Source: Chitinophagaceae bacterium
GTDB lineage: Bacteria; Bacteroidota; Bacteroidia; Chitinophagales; Chitinophagaceae
DNA: 6,643 bases
NCBI GenBank assembly: GCA_017853235.1
Contig: JAFMJX010000102.1
Span: 1 to 6,643, forward strand
Direction of reading: 5' to 3'
Shown here: positions 1-6,016 of the stretch, one piece after another
Layout: each line of letters opens with the position of its first letter
How positions within the stretch are numbered: the stretch's first letter is position 1
The notes under the pieces: generated by a model
Database searches by the model: none
Seen by the model: only the letters and a program-made list of their open reading frames with translations
Told to the model about the DNA's origin: nothing
Translations under genes and position numbers: made by a program

Positions 1-74
1 ATAGCAACTGGTTTTACTTTTTCTTTTATTTCTACTTTAATCAAAGTAGCCGGGTTGTATTTGTAAAAGCATAA
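1..74 (+). CDS. Aromatic-rich leader peptide of a Phe/Tyr attenuator (5' partial)
   Basis: Reading from base 3, the frame gives 23 visible residues before TAA at 72-74; the start codon lies before the window. Residues coded by 9-38 are WFYFFFYFYF: one Trp, six Phe (TTT and TTC) and three Tyr (TAC and TAT) without interruption. A further Phe codon is at 60-62. Known leader peptides such as E. coli PheL sense charged tRNA through similar runs of the regulated amino acid. The stop lies 15 bases before the antiterminator 3' strand (90-102), as expected if a terminating ribosome leaves that strand free. The downstream genes make Phe and Tyr, matching the codons. A T-rich stretch can give Phe/Tyr codons by chance, and frame 1 is also open to TAA 64-66, so the case rests on the codons plus the RNA folds. 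Function is inferred. Confidence 0.72.
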   Translation, partial: SNWFYFFFYFYFNQSSRVVFVKA

Positions 75-123
75 AGAAATTAACTAAACATACAGTCCCG
101 GCCCAAAAGTCGGGATTTTTTTT
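32..123 (+). promoter_or_regulatory. Ribosome-mediated transcription attenuator upstream of pheA
   Basis: Three competing RNA helices are visible. Helix 1:2 is CTACTTT (32-38) with AAAGTAG (43-49), perfect, with a 4-base loop. Its 5' strand lies in the last aromatic codons. Helix 2:3 (antiterminator) is GCCGGGTTGTAT (49-60) with 90-102: six G-C pairs (49-54 with 97-102), base 96 bulged, then 55-60 with 90-95 including one G-U pair. Helix 3:4 is the terminator (94-102 with 109-117). Strand 3 cannot be in both. Inferred logic: a ribosome stalled on Phe/Tyr codons opens helix 1:2 and frees 49-60 to capture 90-102, so transcription reads into pheA. A ribosome that reaches the stop at 72-74 masks part of strand 2, so the terminator forms. 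The promoter is not in view and presumably lies upstream. Confidence 0.75.
94..123 (+). terminator. Intrinsic terminator (3:4 hairpin of the attenuator)
   Basis: The stem is TCCCGGC (96-102) with GTCGGGA (109-115), seven pairs including one G-U, with loop CCAAAA (103-108). It can be extended by G95-T116 and A94-T117. Eight T residues follow at 116-123. It points along the + strand and lies 61 bases before the pheA ATG. The shape is a standard Rho-independent terminator. Whether it is conditional (attenuator) or simply ends an upstream gene is discussed in the findings; the strong competing helix 49-60/90-102 favours conditional. Confidence 0.85.
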
Positions 124-147
124 ATCCCGGATGGAAGCAGGGATAAA
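121..147 (+). other. Second hairpin between the terminator and pheA
   Basis: TTTATCCC (121-128) and GGGATAAA (140-147) are a perfect 8-bp inverted repeat with an 11-base loop (129-139). It takes up the last three bases of the terminator T tract. Its 5' strand also has a rival partner: CGGGAT (111-116) is complementary to ATCCCG (124-129) across a loop of seven T. It could stabilise the 5' end of the read-through mRNA or tune the attenuator. No function can be shown from sequence alone. Confidence 0.45.
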
Positions 148-171
148 ATGGTGCCTAATGCATCAAAAAAT

Positions 172-177
172 AGGAAG
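172..177 (+). promoter_or_regulatory. Possible weak ribosome binding site of pheA
   Basis: AGGAAG ends 7 bases before the pheA ATG at 185. It is a partial Shine-Dalgarno match. The other genes of the window have A/T-rich or coding sequence rather than a clear Shine-Dalgarno motif before their starts, as is usual in Bacteroidota, so its importance is uncertain. Confidence 0.35.
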
Positions 178-184
178 ATAGAGC

Positions 185-1027
185 ATGAATCAAAAAGTGA
201 CGATACAAGGATACGAAGGAAGTTTCCACCAAGTGGCAGCTAGGCATTTTTATGGAAAAAATGTAGAGGTGATTCCTTGTGATACATTTAGAGAAGTTGT
301 AAAAATTGGATCAGATAAAAAACTTTCTGATGGAGCTGTCATGGCTATTGAAAATTCCATCGCAGGAAGCATTTTGCCTAATTATAATTTGATACAAAAA
401 ACCAAACTGCAAGTAATAGGTGAAGTGTATTTATCAATTAGTCAAAATTTGTTAGCGAATCCTGGAGTGAAATTAGAGGATATCAAAGAAGTACATAGTC
501 ATCCCATGGCCATACTTCAATGTTTAGATTATTTAGAAAAATATCATTGGAAATTAGTGGAATCGGAGGATACTGCATTAAGTGCAAAGCAGGTACATCA
601 ACATAAAAGTAAACATGTAGCTGCGATTGCAAGCAAGCTTGCAGCTAATTTATATGATTTAAATGTATTAAGCCCAGATATACATACGCAAAAAAATAAT
701 ATTACTCGTTTTTTGGTGATGTCACCACAAGTTGGCAAAGCTGAATTAAAAATAGATGGAGCAAACAAAGCATCCATCTATTTTCAAACAGACCATTCTA
801 GGGGAATTTTATCAAAAGTGTTGGCAAAAATTGCAAATGGGAATGTGAACTTAAGCAAATTGCAAAGTATGCCAATTCCTGGCAGCAATTTTAAATATGG
901 TTTTTATGCAGATCTAGAATTTGATCAACAAAAGCAAATTGAAAAAGTATTAGAAGAAGTGAAGGGGTTAACCAATAACATGAAAGTTTTTGGATTATAT
1001 AAAAAAGGTAAAGTAGTAAAAGGATAA
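185..1027 (+). CDS. pheA: Prephenate dehydratase with C-terminal ACT domain
   Basis: This 280-residue enzyme converts prephenate to phenylpyruvate, the committed step to Phe, in the cytoplasm. The catalytic dehydratase domain spans about residues 4-178. It shows the N-terminal GYEGSFH motif (9-15), ENSIAG (56-61), SHPMAILQC (105-113) and the catalytic NITRF motif (172-176). An ACT domain follows at about 197-272, with RGILSKVL (206-213) in the place of the GALV region and LQSMPIPG (226-233) where many PheA proteins have ESRP, the Phe-binding loop. There is no fused chorismate mutase; that activity sits on the DAHP synthase gene of the same cluster. It is the first structural gene after the attenuator, and its stop is 2 bp before the aminotransferase start. 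Start ATG 185 places the family N-terminus correctly and has AGGAAG upstream. Length is normal for a monofunctional PheA. Confidence 0.96.
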   Translation: MNQKVTIQGYEGSFHQVAARHFYGKNVEVIPCDTFREVVKIGSDKKLSDGAVMAIENSIAGSILPNYNLIQKTKLQVIGEVYLSISQNLLANPGVKLEDIKEVHSHPMAILQCLDYLEKYHWKLVESEDTALSAKQVHQHKSKHVAAIASKLAANLYDLNVLSPDIHTQKNNITRFLVMSPQVGKAELKIDGANKASIYFQTDHSRGILSKVLAKIANGNVNLSKLQSMPIPGSNFKYGFYADLEFDQQKQIEKVLEEVKGLTNNMKVFGLYKKGKVVKG

Positions 1028-1029
1028 TC

Positions 1030-2190
1030 ATGGAAATGACATTATCACATAGACTAGAAGGGATTGGAGAATATTATTTTTCATCCAAACTACGTGAAAT
1101 TGACGAGCTTAATAAAGCAGGAAAGCAAATCATTAATTTAGGTATTGGAAGTCCCGATTTACCTCCACATCCCGATGTGATTCAAGTTTTGCAAAATGAA
1201 GCAAGCAAGGAAAATGTACATGCTTATCAATCTTATAAAGGTTCTCCCATTTTGAGAGAAGCCATTGCTGAATGGTATCAAAAGTATTACGCGGTCTCCA
1301 TAGCGCCCGCTACTGAAGTACTTCCGTTACTAGGAAGCAAGGAAGGGATCATGCATATATGTATGACCTATTTAAACGAAGGGGATCAGGTGTTAATTCC
1401 AAATCCTGGTTATCCAACGTATACAAGTGCAGTTAAATTAGCGGGAGGAACGCCGTTATATTATGAGTTGACTGCCGAAAAAAATTGGGCACCCGATTTT
1501 GAAAATTTAGAAAAATCAGATTTATCAAAAGTGAAGTTGATGTGGGTAAACTATCCACATATGCCAACAGGACAAATGCCCAGTAAACTATTATTTGAAA
1601 AAATAATAGCATTTGCTAAAAAGCATCAAATATTGATTTGCCATGACAACCCATATAGTTTCATTTTAAATGAAACACCTATGAGCTTGTTGGCCATCGA
1701 AGGGGCTAAGGAAGTAGTAATTGAATTAAACTCACTAAGTAAAAGTCAAAATATGGCTGGATGGAGAGTGGGTATGTTAATTGCTGCAGAAGAGCGAATC
1801 AATGAAATACTTAGGTTTAAATCCAATATGGATAGCGGTATGTTTTTGCCTGTGCAATTAGCAGCAGCTAAAGCGTTAAGCTTGGATCAAACTTGGTATG
1901 AGTCGGTTAATAAAATTTATCGAGCTCGTCGTGAAAAAGTATTTGAATTACTAGACGTACTTAATTGTGTATACTCAAAGGAACAAGTAGGCATGTTTGT
2001 TTGGGCTAAAATACCATCCCAATATAAAGATGGATACGCATTAAGTGATAAGGTATTGTATGATGCCAATGTATTTATTACACCAGGAGGCATTTTTGGA
2101 TCTGCTGGGAATGAATACATCAGAGTTAGCTTATGTGGTTCCATTGAAAAATTTAGTGAAGCAATTAAAAGAATTCAATCATGCGTTTAG
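1030..2190 (+). CDS. Class I/II PLP-dependent aminotransferase, probably aromatic
   Basis: This 386-residue fold-type I aminotransferase carries GSKEG (102-106), PNPGYPTY (124-131), N174 in NYPHMPTG, D206 and Y209 in HDNPYS, the Schiff-base lysine K238 in SLSKSQNMAGWRVG (235-248), R246 for the PLP phosphate and R365 in YIRVSL for the substrate alpha-carboxylate. The Asn of the usual NPTG motif is replaced by Met178. Its place between pheA and tyrA suggests that it transaminates phenylpyruvate and 4-hydroxyphenylpyruvate to Phe and Tyr. The family also includes LL-diaminopimelate and alanine/aspartate aminotransferases, so the substrate is inferred from context. It starts 2 bp after pheA and its 3' end overlaps tyrA by 10 bp, so translation is probably coupled. 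A second in-frame ATG at 1036 is possible. Confidence 0.93.
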   Translation: MEMTLSHRLEGIGEYYFSSKLREIDELNKAGKQIINLGIGSPDLPPHPDVIQVLQNEASKENVHAYQSYKGSPILREAIAEWYQKYYAVSIAPATEVLPLLGSKEGIMHICMTYLNEGDQVLIPNPGYPTYTSAVKLAGGTPLYYELTAEKNWAPDFENLEKSDLSKVKLMWVNYPHMPTGQMPSKLLFEKIIAFAKKHQILICHDNPYSFILNETPMSLLAIEGAKEVVIELNSLSKSQNMAGWRVGMLIAAEERINEILRFKSNMDSGMFLPVQLAAAKALSLDQTWYESVNKIYRARREKVFELLDVLNCVYSKEQVGMFVWAKIPSQYKDGYALSDKVLYDANVFITPGGIFGSAGNEYIRVSLCGSIEKFSEAIKRIQSCV

Positions 2191-3020
2191 CTGTAATTGG
2201 AATTGGTTTAATGGGTGGGTCTCTAGCACTGTCTTTAAAAAAGAAAGGCTTTGTGCATCACGTGATTGGGGTTGATCCCAATGAACACCACCAAGAACAA
2301 GCTTTGGCATTGGGTATTGTAGATGAAATAATGACTTTAGATAAAGCTATTGAATCTGCAGATCTCATTGCTATTGCGACTCCAGTAAATATTGCTGAGC
2401 AGTTATTGCCAATGGTTTTAAATCAGGTAAATCAACAGGTTGTTTTTGATTTAGGCTCTACTAAAGAAAGCATTGTACACATAGCCAATGCGCACTCCAA
2501 AAAAGGAAGATTTGTTCCCACTCACCCTATGTGGGGTACCGAATTTAGTGGACCTGCAGCAGCACAGTCGGATGCTTTTGTTGAAAAAGCCACAGTGATT
2601 TGTAATAAGGAACAAGTAGATCAAGATGCATTAGAATTAGTGGAAAAATTATACCAACAATTAGGAATGCATATTTTATACATGAATGCAATCGAGCACG
2701 ACATTCATGTGGCTTATGTGAGCCATATATCACATATTACTTCTTTTGCACTAGCGAATACCGTGTTAGAGAAGGAAAAAGAATCTGATGCTATTTTTGA
2801 GTTAGCGAGTGGAGGATTTGAGAGTACTGTTCGTTTGGCTAAGTCCAATGCTGAAATGTGGGTACCTATCTTTATGCAAAACAAGGAAAATGTGTTAGAT
2901 GTGCTTAATGAGCATATTAGTCAATTACGAAAATTTAAAGCCAGTCTTGAAAAAGAAAACTTTGAATACTTGTTTGAGTTGATTCATAATGCGAATCAAA
3001 TAAAAAGAATTTTAAAATAA
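2181..3020 (+). CDS. tyrA: Prephenate dehydrogenase
   Basis: This 279-residue enzyme oxidatively decarboxylates prephenate to 4-hydroxyphenylpyruvate, the Tyr branch. The N-terminal Rossmann fold has GIGLMGGS (7-14). Asp32 at the end of the second strand (GVDPN) suggests NAD rather than NADP. ATPVN is at 66-70, DLGSTK at 90-95 and HPMWGTEFSGP at 115-125, which contains the catalytic-region His115. The C-terminal helical dimerisation domain carries H173-D174, SHISH (181-185) and R218 in GGFESTVRLAKSNAEMW, the prephenate-binding arginine. There is no chorismate mutase or ACT domain, so any control must come from elsewhere, such as the upstream leader. ATG 2181 is inside the aminotransferase gene (10-bp overlap, different frame) and starts directly at the first Rossmann strand, so the overlap looks real. 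Confidence in the function is high. Confidence 0.96.
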   Translation: MRLAVIGIGLMGGSLALSLKKKGFVHHVIGVDPNEHHQEQALALGIVDEIMTLDKAIESADLIAIATPVNIAEQLLPMVLNQVNQQVVFDLGSTKESIVHIANAHSKKGRFVPTHPMWGTEFSGPAAAQSDAFVEKATVICNKEQVDQDALELVEKLYQQLGMHILYMNAIEHDIHVAYVSHISHITSFALANTVLEKEKESDAIFELASGGFESTVRLAKSNAEMWVPIFMQNKENVLDVLNEHISQLRKFKASLEKENFEYLFELIHNANQIKRILK

Positions 3021-3027
3021 ATTCTTT
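3004..3027 (+). other. AT-rich inverted repeat across the tyrA stop
   Basis: AAAGAATTT (3004-3012) and AAATTCTTT (3019-3027) form a perfect 9-bp stem with a 6-base loop (3013-3018) that contains the start of the tyrA stop codon. Only one pair is G-C and no T tract follows, so it is a poor terminator. It may slow the 3' decay of the upstream message or be a chance product of AT-rich sequence. Confidence 0.3.
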
Positions 3028-3049
3028 ATTAAAATTAAAAAAACATAAA

Positions 3050-4846
3050 ATGAAGAAAACAGAAGAGATGAATAAGACGAATGAATTAATAGAAGCGGTT
3101 AAAACTAAAAAAACATTTACCGAAATAGGAATTAGTGATTCTTTAGTAAAGGCGGTGACTGAATTAGGATATACACATGCAACTGAAATTCAAGAAAGAT
3201 CTATACCAGTTTTAATTAGCGGGACAAAGGATTTCATTGGTTTAGCACAAACAGGAACTGGTAAGACAGCAGCATTTGGATTGCCTTTATTACAATTAAT
3301 TAAAACGGCAGAACGTTATCCACAAGCTTTAGTAGTATGCCCTACACGTGAATTATGTATGCAAATTGTAAACGAAATGAATCTGTTTAAAAAACATATT
3401 CCAGGTTTACAAGTATTAGCTGTGTATGGTGGAACGTCTATCAGTATGCAAATTAAGGACTTAAAAAGAGGGGTACAAATAGTAGTGGCAACCCCAGGAC
3501 GTTTAATAGATTTAATTGAAAGAAAAGCAATTAGCTTAGAAAAAATTGAATATGTGGTATTGGATGAGGCAGATGAAATGTTGAATATGGGTTTCCAGGA
3601 TGACATTGAGTTTATTTTAAAGAATACACCTAATAGAGAAAGTATATGGTTATTTAGTGCAACCATGCCTGCTGAAATTAGAAAAGTAAGCAAGCGCTAC
3701 ATGAAAGAGCCGGTGGAGGTGACTATTGGAAAAGTAAATGCTACCAACAAAAGCATTGATCACCAATATTATCTAACGTCAGCCCAACATCGTTATGAAA
3801 CTTTGAAAAGAATCATTGATTTTAATCCAGGAATTTATGGAATCATATTTACACGAACTAAAGCGGATGCACAGGAAGTGGCACAACGTTTAACTCGTGA
3901 AGGATATGATATTGATGCGATTCATGGTGATTTAACCCAGCAACAACGTGACAGAGTCATGGGGCAGTTTAGGGATAAAAGCTTGCAATTATTAATAGCA
4001 ACCGATGTGGCAGCTCGTGGAATTGATGTAAAAGGAATTACACATGTCATAAATTTTGAATTGCCTGATGATGTTGAAGTATACACACACCGAAGTGGTC
4101 GTACAGGTCGTGCGGGAAGTCAAGGGATTTGTATATCAATCGTACACGCGCGCGAATCATATCGTTTACGTCAAATAGAAAATATCAATAAATGTACTTT
4201 CCATAAGTTGGATATTCCAAGTGGTAAGGATGTTTGCCGCAAACAATTTTTCCATGTCATGGATAAGCTAATGTCTACCGATGTAAGTCATGGTGATTAT
4301 GAAACCTATGTACCTATGTTGGCAGAAAAATTTGCCGACATGTCCAAGGAAGAAATTTTAAAACGTGTTGCTGCACTTGAGTTTAATCGTTTTTTAAGTT
4401 ATTATGAAAATGCACAAGATTTAAATATTAGAGCGGTTGATAAGAATCGTCGTGAGCCTATGCAACAACAAGATCGTAATCGTGACCGAGGCCGCCAAGA
4501 ATTTGGTGGAGCAACTCGTGGTGGTGATCGCGGTCTTCGCGGAGAGGCATCTGGTCGTGGTGCAGCAAGAGGTGCAAGTGGATACAAGCGCTTATTTGTG
4601 AACTTAGGAACCAAAGATGGTTTTTATAAAGCAAGCTTTTTGCAATTCATATTAGACATGAGTGATTTGAGAAAAGAGGTGTTGGGTAAAATTGACATGC
4701 GCGATATGAATAGCTGGGTTGAAATTGAAGCAGGTGCGGCAAAACAAATGATTCAATCTGTGGATGGTAAAAACTACAAAGGTAGACGCATTCGAATGAA
4801 TGATGCTGACAGTGGTGGTCCAAGAAGAAACAATAATGAAGGATAA
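3050..4846 (+). CDS. DEAD-box RNA helicase, DeaD/CsdA-like, with DbpA-type RNA-binding domain
   Basis: This 598-residue ATP-dependent RNA helicase has every core motif: the Q motif (F23, TEIQ 45-48), Walker A AQTGTGKT (66-73), PTREL (98-102), GG (127-128), TPGR (148-151), DEAD (172-175), SAT (203-205), IIFTRT (265-270), TDVAARGID (318-326) and HRSGRTGRAG (347-356). An Arg/Gly/Gln-rich flexible linker lies at about 467-510. A DbpA/CsdA-type RNA-binding domain follows at about 513-585, beginning KRLFVNLG. Length and layout resemble E. coli DeaD/CsdA, which acts in ribosome assembly and mRNA unwinding in the cold; DbpA is the alternative relative. The gene sits 29 bp after tyrA and is followed by DAHP synthase with no visible terminator, so co-transcription with aromatic genes is plausible, although an own promoter cannot be excluded. 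ATG 3050 is used; ATG 3068 in the same frame is also possible. Confidence 0.95.
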   Translation: MKKTEEMNKTNELIEAVKTKKTFTEIGISDSLVKAVTELGYTHATEIQERSIPVLISGTKDFIGLAQTGTGKTAAFGLPLLQLIKTAERYPQALVVCPTRELCMQIVNEMNLFKKHIPGLQVLAVYGGTSISMQIKDLKRGVQIVVATPGRLIDLIERKAISLEKIEYVVLDEADEMLNMGFQDDIEFILKNTPNRESIWLFSATMPAEIRKVSKRYMKEPVEVTIGKVNATNKSIDHQYYLTSAQHRYETLKRIIDFNPGIYGIIFTRTKADAQEVAQRLTREGYDIDAIHGDLTQQQRDRVMGQFRDKSLQLLIATDVAARGIDVKGITHVINFELPDDVEVYTHRSGRTGRAGSQGICISIVHARESYRLRQIENINKCTFHKLDIPSGKDVCRKQFFHVMDKLMSTDVSHGDYETYVPMLAEKFADMSKEEILKRVAALEFNRFLSYYENAQDLNIRAVDKNRREPMQQQDRNRDRGRQEFGGATRGGDRGLRGEASGRGAARGASGYKRLFVNLGTKDGFYKASFLQFILDMSDLRKEVLGKIDMRDMNSWVEIEAGAAKQMIQSVDGKNYKGRRIRMNDADSGGPRRNNNEG

Positions 4847-4888
4847 ACAAATTAAAAAATAAAAATTAGAACGTTTAAATTGGTTAAC

Positions 4889-5974
4889 ATGGAAACTTTA
4901 ACAACCCCCCAACAAGACATTAAAGAAGTATTAAAAAAGTCACCTTTGATTATATCTGGACCTTGCAGTGCGGAGACAGAAGAGCAAGTGATGCAAACTG
5001 CTATTCGCTTAGCTGCAACTGGTAAAGTGGATATTATGCGTGCAGGGATTTGGAAACCAAGAACCCGTCCTGGAAGCTTTGAAGGGATAGGGACGAAGGG
5101 TTTGCCTTGGATGCAGCAAGCAAAAAAAGAAACTGGTTTGCCTGTGGCTGTAGAAGTGGCTACTGCAAAACAAGTAGAAGATGCTTTACATTTTGATGTA
5201 GATGTTTTATGGGTAGGTGCTCGTACTACCGTGAATCCATTTAGTGTTCAAGAAATTGCAGATGCATTAAAGGGAGTGAAAGTTCCTGTGTTAATTAAAA
5301 ATCCAATTAATCCAGATTTGGAATTATGGATTGGTGGAATGGAGCGTATTGCGAAAGCTGGTATTGAGGATTTGGGTTTGATTCATCGTGGTTTTAGTTC
5401 CTATGGAAATACTGAATATCGTAATGCACCAATGTGGCATTTAGCGATTGAAATGAAGCGTCGTTTCCCTGGAGTACCAATGATTAATGACCCATCACAT
5501 ATTTGTGGTCGCCGAGATATTTTACAAGATGTAGCTCAAAAAGCAATTGACTTAGATTTTGATGGTTTAATCATTGAATCTCATATTGATCCAGATAATG
5601 CATGGAGTGACGCTAAACAACAAATTACACCTGAGGTGTTGGCTGAAATGTTAGGTGCGATACGTTGGAGAAAAGAAGATATTGCTTCTGCCGAATACCA
5701 TGCAGCATTAGAAAAATTACGTCAACAAATTAACCAATTAGATGACGAATTATTACAAGTATTATCCACGCGTATGAAAGTCGCAGAGAAAATTGGAGAG
5801 TACAAGAAAAATAATGATATCACCATTTTGCAAACCAATCGTTGGAATGAAATTTTAGAACGTGCGGTGAGTAAAGGAAACAAGGTAGGACTCAGTGAAG
5901 ATTTTATTACTAAATATATGGATGCAGTTCATATGGAAAGTATCAATCATCAAAATAAAATTATGAATAGCTAG
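4889..5974 (+). CDS. aroF: Bifunctional DAHP synthase (class I-beta) / chorismate mutase (AroQ)
   Basis: The first domain (about residues 13-262) condenses phosphoenolpyruvate and erythrose-4-phosphate to DAHP, the entry to the shikimate pathway. It shows the metal ligands C26 in SGPCS, H204 in DPSHICG, E230 and D241, spaced as in class I-beta enzymes, plus KPRTRPGSFEG (56-66). The C-terminal domain (about 270-355) is an AroQ chorismate mutase that makes prephenate. R278, R295, K306, R318 and Q355 line up by spacing with E. coli R11, R28, K39, R51 and Q88; the E52 position is Trp319. Such C-terminal fusions are known from Bacteroidota (Porphyromonas, Prevotella), where the mutase domain also gives feedback control by prephenate. 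ATG 4889 is chosen over the in-frame TTG at 4880, because ATG is far likelier and the extra three residues add nothing. The protein has 361 residues, and 42 bp separate it from the helicase. Confidence 0.95.
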   Translation: METLTTPQQDIKEVLKKSPLIISGPCSAETEEQVMQTAIRLAATGKVDIMRAGIWKPRTRPGSFEGIGTKGLPWMQQAKKETGLPVAVEVATAKQVEDALHFDVDVLWVGARTTVNPFSVQEIADALKGVKVPVLIKNPINPDLELWIGGMERIAKAGIEDLGLIHRGFSSYGNTEYRNAPMWHLAIEMKRRFPGVPMINDPSHICGRRDILQDVAQKAIDLDFDGLIIESHIDPDNAWSDAKQQITPEVLAEMLGAIRWRKEDIASAEYHAALEKLRQQINQLDDELLQVLSTRMKVAEKIGEYKKNNDITILQTNRWNEILERAVSKGNKVGLSEDFITKYMDAVHMESINHQNKIMNS

Positions 5975-5999
5975 TAGCTTTATTTTAAGCTAATCTATT
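5966..5999 (+). other. Interrupted inverted repeat between DAHP synthase and aroB
   Basis: TAGCTT (5975-5980) pairs with AAGCTA (5987-5992) across a 6-base loop. AATAG (5966-5970) can pair with CTATT (5995-5999) outside a 4x2 internal loop. It overlaps the DAHP synthase stop at 5972-5974. It is AT-rich and has no T tract, so it is not a convincing terminator, and read-through into aroB is expected. Confidence 0.3.
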
Positions 6000-6016
6000 C
6001 TTATAAAAATTAATTC

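Noticed and set aside
56..63. TGTATTTG as a Bacteroidota -7 box (TAnnTTTG)
   Set aside because: One mismatch, no TTTG at the expected -33 distance, and it lies in the antiterminator strand and leader frame.
1..66. Frame 1 as the C-terminal end of an upstream protein (hydrophobic, stop at 64-66)
   Set aside because: It is open and cannot be fully excluded, but the 21 residues resemble no family I know. Frame 3 gives ten aromatic residues in a row, matched by attenuator folds and by the downstream Phe/Tyr genes, which explains the region better.
94..123. Hairpin as a plain terminator of an upstream gene with an independent pheA promoter after it
   Set aside because: Possible, since 61 bases remain before the ATG, but no convincing promoter is seen there, and the strong alternative helix 49-60/90-102 and the aromatic leader are left unexplained.
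1..184. T-box riboswitch controlling pheA
   Set aside because: No T-box-like conserved sequence before the terminator, and the class is typical of Firmicutes; the aromatic codon run supports ribosome-mediated control instead.
3316..3693. 125-codon open frame on the minus strand inside the helicase gene
   Set aside because: It lies wholly inside a gene with all DEAD-box motifs and its translation shows no recognisable domain, so it is a shadow frame.
4448..4580. Linker region of the helicase as a tandem DNA repeat or mobile insertion
   Set aside because: The Arg/Gly richness is irregular, the frame is kept, and such linkers are normal before the RNA-binding domain of DeaD-like helicases.
4402..4614. 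Arg/Pro/Ser-rich minus-strand frame opposite the helicase linker
   Set aside because: Its composition is just the antisense of the Arg/Gly-rich linker; no independent sign of coding.
4880..4888. TTG at 4880 as the start of DAHP synthase
   Set aside because: An in-frame ATG follows nine bases later, and the added residues are not part of the conserved domain.
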